The notes: generated by a model from the letters alone, not told the origin. A stretch of DNA of 43,464 bases from Fragilaria crotonensis (GCA_022925895.1 JAKSYS010000532.1:1-43464); one strand, 5' to 3'. Numbered from the stretch's first letter, positions 10,147 through 20,621 are shown. Translations and numbers: made by a program.

Positions 10147-12592
10147 AGCAAGGATAAAATTCCCAGGTATGTAATCTGAACCTCAACTGCAGGCAATCAA
10201 GTTCAAATCACGTGTGAATAGCAATGCGCAATGACTGATGCATGTACGACAGGAAAAAACTCGGAAGAATCTGCGCCTTAGTTGACGTTGTTGTCCTGTC
10301 GTTTGTTGTATGTGCGACGAAATGTTTCTCTCCAAAATCGCCCATCCAGTCGTACGAATAAGTTTTATTGCTCCATATTAATAAAGTAGCATAACATGTA
10401 TACGAAGCGAATACTCTTGATACGGAGAGCAGCATGATCAGCATGATTGTTCGCGTTGTGCATACTGAACCCATATAATCACCAACCCCGGCCAATGAAT
10501 CCGTAAGAATGTGTTGTAGAAAAATATGATATGAATAGTTTGAAATACGTCGGCGACTCGCTTGTCCGGCGCTTAGCCAAAAAAATCTATTTGTTTATGA
10601 ATAATCTATCCCTTTGAGGGGAATGGAGGAGCCGCGCATGTCACCCACTTGGAAAATTCCTCCCCATCGGCATTCGCACAGCCAAATCTTCTGCTGTGCC
10701 AGGTACGTTGTACTCGTACTCCAGGAGATCGAGAGGATCTGCATGTCATAAACATGAAACCAGCCAACATATTCGGAATGGATTGTGGATTGCCCTCCTT
10801 GCCACTGGAAGGCTGTGGGGCATGTCGGGATTGCTCCTCACGATCCCAACAACTTGATCGAATGTGTATCCAATACCGTCGTGCTACCGGTAGTCTACTT
10901 CATGTATTATACTATTATACTACTATCATTCTACTTATGATGCCTGGAATCTGAATCTACTACACCGATGTACAGGAAAGTTATCGTACACAGTATCGTA
11001 CATTCTACGTCTTCAGTTCGTCTTTACCCCAGTATGTGATACGAGTAGATCTGATACAGTATTTGGTGAAACAGTACAACAGTATGGGGTGGGTTATAGG
11101 TTATAGGTTATAGGGTTTGACGTACGGCCTCTACAGAATTCAACTGGTAGCAGTACCTGGTACTGAACACAGTCTGGTCCTTCGGACTCGGGACGCGGGA
11201 CTCATCTCGTTCCATTGATCGCAACTTTTTGCGTTTCCTACCCGCCACAATTGGCACAGCGAGAAGTCAACAATGGGACAATTGACCGTCTACTCCAGTG
11301 TTTTGAATGGCAGTCATACTATGAGCACATGTAGACAGTTGCTGAATGTGAGCCACTAGCAGTAGTATGATGATGGCCATGCCAACTTGGGGATTTCATT
11401 GACCCGGACAAAGCTCGTCATTTTGTCGCTTGTCACCAACACGATCCATTCCAGAATCGATACAGCAAGACCAGATCCTCGCATATAATGCGAGTGGATT
11501 GAGAGAGTATGAATAAGGTACAACAACTACGCAATCAAATTCATTAAGGAGAACACAGCATTTCCATCGGAGGTTCCTCAGCGATTGCACGAGCGATGTA
11601 AATGAGAATGGCTTGTAGTGGGACCAACAGATCCCAGTCATCTGGCTTTAAAGAACCCACTTTGTAACTCTTTCCTTCGGGTTTAGAAGCAACCCCTCAA
11701 GCTTCCTCTATGCCGCTCCTCCAACAGGATTCGAGGCCTCGTTCTGCAGGACATGAACGAGAGGAACGCAATTGACACAGCTGTTGCTTCCGCGTTGGCT
11801 CAAGTTACAGAGCCTCATTTCACTCTGCAACTATGATGAAGATCTACAATTCGGCTTCTGCCGGACTCTCCACCAAGAACGAGGGAACGACAACAGGTAA
11901 GATGCTACCTGATACCCACCCTGAATACAGGCCGCTAAAATCCAGTGTGGTGCTGCAAGTCATTGCGGAAGGAGATAGCAACGAAAGGCAGCAAGAAGAT
12001 TTGATTGTTTGTGCTGTGCAATCAATGCTTCACATCAGATCAATCCAAACTTGACGGCGGATGTGACTGATCATTAATTATGGCTTTCCATAGCATTCAC
12101 ATCCACATCATCGCTCATCAGTCACTCTCTATATTAAAGTGAGTATATTTCCATTTCAAGCAAGTTAATAATACTATTGGTATTGGAGTTAATCATAGTT
12201 TGCAAAAGCGTCCATCTCTGTCGCTTTTCTGTCACTTAGCATACCAGGCGGCATCATATTAGTGGCTACACACGTCAAAGTATCCCTTTCGATTCAGGAC
12301 TCCCGTTTGCAAACGAAAGTTCACACCCGTAGCCCACAGGTTTGCTGATACGTTTGTACACAATTATGGTTGGCCTTCAGTTCAACATTCTGGAGTCAAT
12401 AACGTCAAATGGTCCTTTTTCACCAACAACCGTGAATGCAACCAGCAATCGAGTCCATGTAATTGTGCATCAATGCATGGCTTGTACATGTAGTACATGA
12501 GCCAGCGCCTTCGCGGTTCTCTTCCACGTTTCAGTTTCCTCCTGGTATAGCAGCCAGCGGCGTGACTTGAAGAAGCCCTCTTCAGAAAAGTA
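10147..12592. other. 2.4 kb intergenic region without a supported gene
   Basis: It may contain the first exon and promoter of the membrane-protein gene. The minus frame at about 10474-10390 begins with an ATG and reads MGSVCTTRTIMLIMLLSVS, a possible signal peptide. Elsewhere there are TAC/TACTA-rich simple sequence (10905-10950), several GTAC words, and four copies of GTTATAG (about 11094-11117). Open frames up to 97 codons in 11396-12675 have no recognisable motif. Confidence 0.4.
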
Positions 12593-13939
12593 CTATCGGT
12601 ACTCGGGAACGGACGAGAACTCCATTGGCGGATCGCTGGGATTCCTCTTCTCACGAGGGAGTGCCGCATCCACAATCTGAAGGACAGCCCTCAAACGGCC
12701 GGCAGAGTCGGCCACGTAACGGTGGAAAAAATCGAGGCCTTTCTTTCGCATCAGACACCGAGTTTCGTTAGGAATGGCACGAATCACGTCGAGCGTTTCC
12801 TTGACACGACTCTGTGGTAGCAGAACTGCCAATTCAGACCAATCCACCACATTCTTGTTGTACGGAAGTACCCAGCCGTCACTAAAGACGACTGGTATCG
12901 CGCCAGATGACAGGATCTCGGAGAAGCGCACAGAGTACAAGCAGTCCCCTCTAGGGGCGGCAACAAAGTCGGAATTAATCAACAGCTTGTAAAAGTCGTC
13001 GTTCTTCTGGGTTTTCCGGCGCCACTGGAACCAACACTTTACGACCGGCAGCAGTGCGAGGATGCTTTGACCGCACATAATGTTTCACTTGAAAAACAGC
13101 GTGGACTCCCCCCTGCCCGCGAACAGATTTCATGTAATCAGTGAATTCTGGAAACGGGATTCTGTGCCGCCCGATGAACGAGTACAACAAAGGTCGATTA
13201 TTCTGGCATGTCTCGATCTCGTGAATCTGACTTTGATTCAGGACCACAGTCTTAACTGGCCATGGTGGCATGCCGAAGTCAAGAGGATGCGTGATATTCT
13301 TGTGCGAGCTCATGTGACCCACAACAAGCTTGGAAAAGATTCCCGATACATCACGGTTCGCTCCTAGACAGTAGTCTGCTCCCTCGGGAAAGTCTTTGCA
13401 GCTTTTCACAACCAGACGAGACTCAGGCGACGAAAGAGCTGGAGATCGCAACGCTCGCTCGATCATGGAACTTTCCTCTGACCAATCTGGTCCCGTCCAT
13501 TGCGCCCGTCCGCCTTCCGTATCTGCATTGAATTCATCACCAGCAAACATCGGCCAGTGAATGAGCTGGCAATTTCATAATCCAGAAATGCAATGATCGC
13601 ACGCTCTGGATTTGGATTTTGTTCAAGGTCTTGCCACGCACTCGCGTTGAATCGCTCGTGAGCAAGGATCGCGTCGTTGAAGTGTCTCATAGCCTGGCAT
13701 CTCTTGTGCGTGATCCCGTGGCTGGAATTTGGATGATACCAGCCGAAGTTTGTGATGGTGATTTCTCTATGATTCCATTTCCCTGCCGACTGGCTTAGAT
13801 CGTCAAATTGATCTGATGAAACGCTGGGCAAGTGATCGCGAAAGTTACCCAACATCAACAGGAACACGCACAAGAGAATAGCTACCTGCGGTATCCTGGG
13901 CATACCATGGGACATGGGAAGGACCGATTTCGATGACAT
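12593..13939 (-). CDS. Exostosin-like glycosyltransferase (GT47), type II membrane protein; one exon junction unresolved
   Basis: The N-terminus has a short cytosolic segment and one hydrophobic anchor (QVAILLCVFLLMLGNF), the type II layout of Golgi transferases. The middle part contains RPLLYSFIGR and the C-terminal part contains DFVAAPRGD, RFSEILSSGAIPVVFSD, WVLPY and VDWSEL, which are the exostosin signatures. A 64 bp GT-AG intron (13025-13088; GTGAAA donor, TTCCAG acceptor) links the last two parts in phase as GVHAVFQ|WRRKTQ. An alternative acceptor 18 bp downstream also keeps the frame. Between about 13600 and 13515 the first frame must change to the second: an 80 bp GTGCGA...TGCAG intron is possible, but a one-base indel is equally possible. 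GT47 enzymes transfer sugars in glycosaminoglycan- or hemicellulose-type chains; the acceptor here is unknown. Confidence 0.85.
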
Positions 13940-14180
13940 GACAGCCCTCGTTGCCGCTTGACGTGGTGCTGCTCGGAGTCGTACTCAAGCCGGAGCTCAT
14001 TGTGAGGTAACATGCCCTCCTGTTGATACACAGGAATTCCTGACATCAAAACACTATACAGCATAGAGTGTCTAGAGTCGATGAAGAGTGCCGAGTATCA
14101 AAGTAAACATAGTATCCGGCGATTTCCTGCGTGAAGATGTTAAAACATATCCTACTAGACCTATCCTACTATATTATAAA
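13940..14180. other. Upstream flank of the GT47 gene
   Basis: This is the presumed promoter side of the GT47 gene. It grades into the A/T-rich phrase CTACTATATTATAAATTAAT, which precedes each copy of the repeat family that follows. Confidence 0.35.
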
Positions 14181-15160
14181 TTAATTGTGTGCGTGCGTGC
14201 GTGCGTGCGTGAGTCCGTCTGTTACGGAGTATGACCACTCTGGGGTACTGGATGAAATGAATACTGTCTGAATTTTTTCACTTCGCCAGGGTTGAGTACT
14301 GAAAGTAAACAGTAACAGTAAAAGTAGTGGTACGGAGTACGACCAGGTTGGGGGTACTGTACGTCCAGTTTCCTGTAGTAGACACTCCGATCAAATGTGA
14401 GGTACCCACTAGTTATAAATTAATTGTGTGCGTGCGTGCGTGCGTGCGTGCGTCCGTCTGTTACGGAGTATGACCACTCTGGGGTACTGGATCAAATGAA
14501 TACTGTCTGAATTTTTTCACTGTGCGCAATACTTCTCGATGGAAAGTATAAGACAGTACCATGGTACTGCATACTGTAGGGGAAAAAGTAGTGGTACGGA
14601 GTACGACCAGGTTGGGGGTACTGTACGTCCAGTTTCCTGTAGTAGACACTCCGATCAAATGTGAGGCACCCACTCTAGTATATTATAAATTAATCCTACT
14701 ATATTATAAATTAATTGTGTGCGTGCGTGCGTCCGTCTGTTACGGAGTATGACCACTCTGGGGTACTAGTACTGTTGCACTGTTACGTGGATTACATGTA
14801 CTACAGGTCTACAGTACATAAACGGACGGTAATTTATGTTGAAACGACAGTGTGTTACGTTACTGAACGACAATACTGTACGAATTCAAAGTTACTGGAT
14901 GGAATACTCATTGAATTTGCTGTGAACAGGTTGCTTGACAAATGCTACTGTAAAATATACCGTGCGATGAACTGCAATACTGGGGCATGATAAGTACCTG
15001 GTACTGTACTTCATGAAGTTTCCAACGTTGGTACCATGGTACTGCATACTGTAGGGGAAAAAAGTAGTGGTACGGAGTACGACCAGGTTGGGGGTACTGT
15101 ACGTCCAGTTTCCTGAAGTAGACACTCCGATCAAATGTGAGGTACCCACTAGAGAGTATA
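14181..15160 (+). repeat. Three tandem copies of a modular GTAC-rich repeat family
   Basis: Copies start near 14181, 14411 and 14696. Each begins with TATTATAAATTAATTGTG (shortened in copy 2) and a GTGC microsatellite, and ends with CACTCCGATCAAATGTGAGG and (in copies 1 and 3) TACCCACTAG. Within each copy a ~30 bp core (TACGGAGTAYGACCA...GGGGTACTG) occurs twice: 14221-14250, 14329-14359, 14460-14489, 14593-14623, 14739-14768 and 15069-15099. Copies differ by internal insertions (about 250 to 460 bp). An inverted member is at the right edge of the window. The family is dispersed and non-coding; a non-autonomous transposable element is a reasonable guess, but no terminal inverted repeat or target duplication is proved. 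Confidence 0.75.
14186..14213. repeat. (GTGC)n microsatellite
   Basis: A run of GTGC/GCGT tetranucleotides. Similar runs of different length occur at the same position in the other two family copies (about 14428-14452 and 14718-14732), so they are parts of the family that expand or shrink. Confidence 0.9.
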
Positions 15161-15163
15161 AGA

Positions 15164-15194
15164 TCCGATTAGGTTTCACCAATTTGACGTCAGC
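15164..15194 (-). promoter_or_regulatory. 31 bp CRE-containing repeat, copy 1 (inverted)
   Basis: This repeat contains the palindrome TGACGTCA, the consensus CRE site of bZIP factors. It recurs at 17770-17800, 17831-17861 and 17958-17988 with at most one or two differences. Copies 1 and 4 share about ten further bases carrying a second TGACGT half site. Regulatory action is inferred from the motif only. Confidence 0.6.
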
Positions 15195-15473
15195 ACCCAC
15201 GTCACAGTAATAATCTAGAGTGAGACCTCCTGTAGAAGAATTTTGAAGACATCGGAAATTTGAATGGCTGACAAAACACGGAATCTTTGTTGTTGACTTC
15301 TATCGGTGCTTTTCCTAATGCGCATGCCAAGCCTTTGTCATGTCAGATAGATAACTGCTACTCTTCTCCTTCTATCAGTAATTCATGTGTTTCCCTTTTG
15401 AATCTTCATGTGTTTCCCTTTTGAATCACTTTCAGTACTACACTGTACTGCAACAGTACTACCGTACTCAAAG
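15195..15473. other. Spacer between repeat families
   Basis: No gene is seen. The phrase CATGTGTTTCCCTTTTGAATC is present twice in tandem (about 15384-15426). Confidence 0.5.
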
Positions 15474-16590
15474 GACTATTTGGTGTCAAAATTTTGATCT
15501 TCAAATAGCCTCAAATGAACAAGTAACAGTGCGACAGTACGATGGGGACTATTTGAAGATCAATTTCGATCACCAAATAGTCGCCATTGTACTGTACTAG
15601 TGTTACTCGTACTGTGTGACTATTTGAAGATCAATTTGATCACCAAATAGTCGCCATTATACTGTACTGGTGATACTCGTACTGTGCGACTATTTGAAGA
15701 TCAATTTCGATCACCAAATAGTTGCCATTGTACTGTACTAGTGTTACTCGTACTGTGACGACTATTTGACGATCGAATTTCGATCACCAAATAGTCGCCA
15801 TTGTACTGTACTGGTGATACTCGTACTGTGACGACTATTTGAAGATCGAATTTCGATCACCAAATAGTTGCCATTGTACTGTACTAGTGTTACTCGTACT
15901 GTGACGACTATTTGAAGATCGAATTTCGATCACCAAATAGTCACCATTGTACTGTACTGGTGATACTCGTACTGTGACGACTATTTGAAGATCAATTTCG
16001 ATCACCAAATAGTCGCCATTGTACTGTACTAGTGTTACTCGTACTGTGACGACTATTTGAAGATCAATTTCGATCACCAAATAGTCGCCAATGTACTGTA
16101 CTGGTGATACTCGTACTGTGATGACTATTTGAAGATCAATTTCGATCACCAAATAGTCGCCATTATACTGTACTGGTGATACTCGTACTGTGACGACTAT
16201 TTGAAGTCAATTTCGATCACCAAATAGTCGCCATTGTACTGTACTAGTGTTACTCGTACTGTGACGACTATTTGAAGATCAATTTCGATCACCAAATAGT
16301 CGCCATTATACTGTACTGGTGATACTCGTACTGTGATGACTATTTGAAGATCAAATTTTGATCACCAAATAGTCGCCATTATGCTGTACTGGTGATACTC
16401 GTACTGTGACGACTATTTGAAGATCAATTTCGATCACCAAATAGTCGCCATTGTACTGTACTAGTGTTACTCGTACTGTGACGACTATTTGAAGATCAAT
16501 TTCGATCACCAAATAGTCGCCATTATACTGTACTGGTGATACTCGTACTGTGACGACTATTTGAAGATCAATTTCGATCACCAAATAGTC
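15474..16590 (+). repeat. Satellite array of ~72 bp hairpin units with two alternating spacer types
   Basis: Fifteen direct units (15547-16590) follow one inverted, diverged unit (15474-15510). Each unit is a ~36 bp inverted repeat, GACTATTTGAAGATC...GATCACCAAATAGTC, plus a ~36 bp spacer. Spacers are of two kinds, CTAGTGTTAC (A) and CTGGTGATAC (G). Their order is A-G-A-G-A-G-A-G-G-A-G-G-A-G, which shows growth as dimers followed by some single-unit changes. Most units are 72 bp, a multiple of three, so the minus strand shows artificial repetitive frames (15835-16152, 16351-16584) that should not be called genes. Units differ only by scattered substitutions and 1-2 base indels, which indicates recent expansion or homogenisation. 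Confidence 0.92.
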
Positions 16591-16699
16591 CCCATCCTAC
16601 TCATGATGTCGAACAAGAGCGAAAGTCTAAGTCAACATTGTTATTAATTCTAAATGTACTACTTTTAAAAACTCCATGATGAGACATATGTTTGCACAC

Positions 16700-17340
16700 C
16701 TTGCCAACAGGACACCCGAAACTAGGGACCCTTTGGGTGGTGGTTTCTCAGAAGCCATGTTGGCTTTCTCGGTGAAGATAATCTTGTCAGTGCCTCCTCA
16801 ACAAGAAGACCTCTCTCGTGGGCTTTTGAGGCATCAACAAGACTAACTAGTTCCTTTGCTCTTGGCATAATGCTGTCATATGCATTGTAACGTTCCAATT
16901 CGGGTATGTCTTCATGGTGAAAACACGCGATCCAAAATCAATGCAGACAGTTTCTAAACTTGTAGATTCCATGAGGATGTTGTCATTGTCGTCATTATGG
17001 TATTCGTGTGCTGTACATCAACAAAATTATCAGAAACATCAGTTTCATGTCCAGAACAGAGGTCGTTGAGTGGTGCCTCAGGCAAGTGGATCTCTTGCAA
17101 CATTGATTAGCTAGGACCGAATAATGTGCTTGGAACCTTTGTACATAGAAGTAGTGTACTGAAAGAGGTCATACTTGGTTTCCAATGATGCATTGAAATC
17201 ATCGGTTGCATGACAAACATGACCTTTGAAGGCAAAGAAGCAGTCCATGACATAGCCTTGAGAGCAGATAGAGTCTGATCCACTGGATGTGGATCCTGCA
17301 TCAATGGTCCTTCTTGCTTGTTGTGGATGATCCTAAAGAG
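16700..17340 (-). pseudogene. Decayed unidentified protein-coding sequence
   Basis: On the minus strand, coding-like segments occur in several frames. One segment reads GSDSICSQGYVMDCFFAFKG and later SLETKYDLFQYTTSMYKG (about 17290-17110). A second, after a stop, reads IHLPEAPLNDLCSGHETDVSD (about 17095-17030). A third, about 65 codons long, contains MPRAKELVSLVDASKAHERG and ends LRNHHPKGP (about 16930-16725). Composition and length without stops suggest a real ancestral protein, broken by stops and frameshifts. I do not recognise the family. Its place beside a transposon cluster suggests a transposable element or host gene remnant. Confidence 0.4.
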
Positions 17341-17389
17341 AACAAAACAGGGGTTGGTTACAGAATAATCGGTAGGTGGGTGCTGTAGT

Positions 17390-17515
17390 AACGCAAAATG
17401 GCAACAGACAGAGAGCAAACAAGAGCAAAAACAGAACAACAGCAACAAGAGAAACAAAAGCAGCAAGGAGAGCAAGAACAACAAGAGAAACAAGAATGAC
17501 AGGGAGACAAAGTGC
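17390..17515 (+). repeat. Purine-rich CAA/GAA low-complexity tract
   Basis: A stretch of CAACAG, GAAACAAG and GAGCAAG words. On the plus strand it would encode Gln/Glu/Lys repeats; on the minus strand it makes a false Leu/Phe/Cys-rich 'membrane' frame (17107-17523), which I reject as a gene. Confidence 0.75.
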
Positions 17516-17769
17516 CGTACCATCGTGGTTGTGAAAATATCAAAATTATGAGTTTTGTGTGAGTAAACTTGAATCCACTACTGGTACCCTGTTATATACA
17601 CATCTAGACACGATCATTTTTATTTCTATTCAAACAAATGTGGCGCTGATTTATGTTCCTTATCTAGAACGTAGTTTTGCACAAGAGGTGGTTTGAAAAG
17701 TGGGCGCTGAGAAAATCAAAGATAAAGATTCCGTACAAGTTAAATTCCGCAACAAAAGTGCTGAAAAGT

Positions 17770-17861
17770 GCTGACGTCAAATTGGTGAAACCTAATCGGA
17801 CCCATATGCAAATATATATATCAAATGAGATCCGCTTAGGTTTCACCAATTTGACGTCAGC
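17770..17861. promoter_or_regulatory. CRE-containing repeats 2 and 3 as a head-to-head inverted pair
   Basis: 17770-17800 (plus) and 17831-17861 (minus) are the same 31 bp sequence in opposite directions with one mismatch, separated by 30 bp of A/T-rich DNA containing (AT)n. Each arm carries TGACGTCA. As single-stranded DNA or RNA this would fold into a stem of about 31 bp. It could be a pair of bZIP sites, a small foldback element, or both. Confidence 0.65.
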
Positions 17862-17957
17862 GTGTACCAATCAGGATGCTCTCAGTATGTTACTGTCTTA
17901 CTGTAGTACTGTAAGTCAGTACGTTGAACGTGAAGACATCAGTACTGTGACGTGGGC

Positions 17958-17988
17958 GCTGACGTCAAATTGGTGAAACCTAATCGGA
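17958..17988 (+). promoter_or_regulatory. 31 bp CRE-containing repeat, copy 4
   Basis: Same core as the other three copies, with TGACGTCA at 17960-17967. Upstream, 17947-17957 adds GTGACGTGGGC, which also precedes copy 1 when that is read on its own strand. The core is flanked by GTGGG and CCCAC, which can pair. Confidence 0.6.
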
Positions 17989-18133
17989 CCCACTTACTAC
18001 CACTAGTACTGGTACCGCTGAACACTCAGTATTGGTAGTGCGTGTAGTGTGTAGTGTGTATTTTGTTTGTATGTCATACAGTACATATATGTTCGGCGTG
18101 TGTAAAGTTGGTACTAGTAACTAGTACCAGTAC

Positions 18134-18214
18134 GTTGTTTAGCACACTATTTGTCGAACAAAGCTACGGTAGATTAGGAGTACCAGTACCCTGGTACTGA
18201 AGTAGGCGAACTAA
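18134..18214 (-). repeat. Copia-B left LTR, distal fragment
   Basis: It aligns with 34967-35060 (GTTGTTTAGCACASTATTT, GCTAYGGTAGAT, AAGTAGRC). The left limit is uncertain, because similarity to 34924-34966 is weak. The fragment ends in TAA (18212-18214), the left copy of the Harbinger target duplication. Confidence 0.65.
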
Positions 18215-18235
18215 GAGCATCCTCACTGCTTGAGC
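18215..18235 (+). repeat. Harbinger left terminal inverted repeat
   Basis: Begins GAGCATCCTCAC directly after TAA and pairs with 29480-29503. The first 12 bases match exactly, then a 3-base gap, then GCTTGAGC against GCTGGAGC. Confidence 0.85.
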
Positions 18236-18594
18236 GAAATCTGAGAAATGACCCAAGTAGGACCATTTGTGCCGAAAATTTTGTCCAAAATGCATGGCAC
18301 CACTTGTACCTCATATCATACCTCATACTACCTCATACTTGTACCTCAGATTTTGCGCCCAAGGGCCTCAAAATCTGAACTGGTTGGGCTCGAGAATTCA
18401 GCAAAATCAATGTATTCTCGAGCCGGCTCGAGATTCTCGCGCCCCTCGTTTTGTCCTATTGGACCCATTCGAATAACAAATTAGCCAATAGAATGTTATC
18501 ACGGATGCTGTTGGAATAGACCGTGACTGATGTCATTTTCTCGTGATCAGAATGTTCTCGAGTATCGTGATCATAGAATTTTGATTTCGAAAAA

Positions 18595-20003
18595 TGAACA
18601 TCTGTGACAACAACGACGACATCATGGAGTTCCTCATGCATGATGAGGACAATGATTTCACCGACACTCTTGTACTTATCGCCGAGAATCTCGCGAAGGA
18701 AGATGCAGATGATGGTGATGACACTCTTCTTGTTCCCCCATTTGTTTGGGGAAGTGCTTCTTGAGTTGGGAAAGCTCCAAACATTGAACGTCGTCGTGTT
18801 TTTTTTACTCGCATCTACTTTTCCATGATTTTTGGGCCCTTCTCCGATTTACAATGCAATGTATTTCAAGAAGTTCTTCAAGATACCAATTGGATTGTTC
18901 GATGATATTGTGGCAAAGGTGATAGCAAACAACAACTACTTCAGCCAGAAGACAGACGCGGTAGGTAAGATGGGATTGTCATCGGTTCAGAAGATCTGCT
19001 CAGCTGTCCGTCAGCTCACGTCTTGTGTCAGTTCGGCGGAACACGATGACAAGTTTCTTATGGGAGCCTCCACTGGCCTCCTGGAAGCCATGATGAAACG
19101 CTTTTGCCATTCGGTTATTGAAGTTTATGGAGATGAAGCACTCCTCCGTCACCCACATGCTGTTGACATCGGACAACTTCTGGACAAGGGGTGTGCCGCT
19201 GGCTTTCCCAGTTGCATAGGTTCAATTGACTGTATGCATTGGGAGTGGAAGAACTGTCCCTCCAGTTGGAAAGGGATGTTTCAAGGAAAGTCGGGTGTCC
19301 TGACAGTTGTTTTGGAGGCAATTGCGGAAAATAGTGTCGCATTTGGCATTTCAACTTTGGTTCTCCAGGGGCACCATTGAATGATCTCAGCATCTTGGAC
19401 CGCGCTCCCTTATTCAACAATGTTGTTTGTGGTGAATCTCCTTCTGTCAATTTTGTTGTCAAGAACGGGAATGCATATCAGTATGCGTATTGGCTTGGTG
19501 ACGTAATCTGTCCTCGCTATGCTTGTTTTGTGAAAACATTCTTCGCGAAACCCCAGACTCGGATGCAAAAAAATGTTTGCATCGGCACAGGAGGCAAAGA
19601 GGAAGGACATTGAGCAATCATTCGGAATGCTCCAAGCAAGATTCCATATCCTGACCTCCTGACCTCCGCTTGTCGTCTTTGGGAACGTCATGCAATGAAG
19701 ACAGTCATCAAGACGTGTGTGATTCTTCACAATCTTGTGATTGACTTCGAACGCCAGAATGGAGTTGATACTGACTACATTAATGATGAAATGTACATCC
19801 CGCAGCATCCGTTTGTTGTTATTCCTAGACCGGAAGGACAAACATTTGATACAAGATCCCAAATGATCTCGGCAATGCAGAACTAAGAACTTCACACTCG
19901 ACTTCAGCACGATTTGATGATCGACAGGTGGGAGAAATGGTATGCCAACAGCAATGATGACGACGACGAAGAACAACAACAAGAAGCTCAAGACGATAAC
20001 TAG
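18595..20003 (+). pseudogene. PIF/Harbinger transposase (DDE_Tnp_4 type), broken
   Basis: The transposase cuts and rejoins element ends. The frame starts at the ATG at 18595 (MNICDNNDDIMEF). It shifts near 18765, then runs 18832-19340 with YFKKFFKIPIGLFDDIV and GFPSCIGSIDCMHWEWKNC (first catalytic Asp). A shift near 19337 leads to FGSPGAPLNDLSILDRAPLF (second Asp). A shift in a run of seven A (19566-19572) leads to EAKRKDIEQSFGMLQARF (catalytic Glu). A frame change after a duplicated CCTGACCT (about 19655) gives HAMKTVIKTCVILHNLVIDF. An in-frame TAA at 19884 interrupts the tail, which then runs 39 codons to TAG at 20001-20003. Two of the shifts would be undone by one base in a homopolymer; the nonsense codon would not. 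Confidence 0.9.
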
Positions 20004-20365
20004 TAATCAATAATGCTGTGGCTGGGTGATATTCACGCACCACTGATTAAGGCGAGCCTTCAACGAGCAAGGGGGGCAGCCATCACGGGAATGAGGTCCA
20101 TACGTCAGTATCTTGGCGAACAGTAAAACCACAGCTGCTCCTATAAAAATAATAAAAATAAAATAAAAAGAGCGTGAGTGCGATCTTACTTGGACAAGGT
20201 AAGTTTTCACCGTATGAGTCGAATGCCTCTGGTATGGGCATTGCGGCAGTACGTAAAATAGAGTTCCGGTTTTTTTAGCATAGAAGAGCAGTTTGATAAT
20301 GATGACAACAAAACATTGACGAAGTAGTACTGGAGTAACAAGTAGTAACTATCTAGAAACTAGAA
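20004..20365. other. Harbinger spacer between transposase and copia-A insertion
   Basis: Non-coding; includes an A/T run with AATAAAAATAAAATAAA near 20148-20168. It ends ACTAGAA next to the copia-A LTR; the last four bases AGAA recur directly after the right LTR (27849-27852), a candidate target duplication. Confidence 0.5.
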
Positions 20366-20621
20366 TGAATGAATTCTGCCATGAGTGCGGGATATTCGGA
20401 CACCGGGACAGACCGAAGTATATTGGGCTGACGCGAGACGCGTGCCACGTACGCATGCGCGGATGGGACACTTCATCCGGGGCATGAGGGAACAAGTCTA
20501 GATTAAGCTCACTCTTTTTGTAAATAGTCAAGTTGCATGCTGCTACTAGTTGATTACTACATGTCTTAGAGTCGTCCCTGGCAATGGCGGATGCGCCGCT
20601 CTTGCGAGGGGAATCAACTGA
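20366..20621 (+). repeat. Copia-A 5' LTR
   Basis: 256 bp starting TGAATGAATTC and ending GAATCAACTGA; identical to the 3' LTR but for one extra G at the GAGGGGAATC run near 20611. The exact 3' end may instead be ...GAATCA (20616) if the TG...CA rule holds. Confidence 0.93.

Noticed and set aside
11094-11117. Telomere-like repeat
   Set aside because: GTTATAG repeated about four times is short and not the TTAGGG-type telomere expected for diatoms.
15835-16584. Repetitive minus-strand frames (IEIDLQIVVTVRV repeats) as a repeat protein
   Set aside because: The satellite unit is 72 bp, a multiple of three, so any stop-free frame repeats automatically; there is no start context or non-repeat domain.
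15474-16590. CRISPR array
   Set aside because: The repeats contain palindromes, but the spacers are of only two near-identical types and the setting is eukaryotic; this is a satellite.
17107-17523. Leu/Phe/Cys-rich membrane protein
   Set aside because: It is the complement of a CAA/GAA low-complexity tract followed by decayed sequence.
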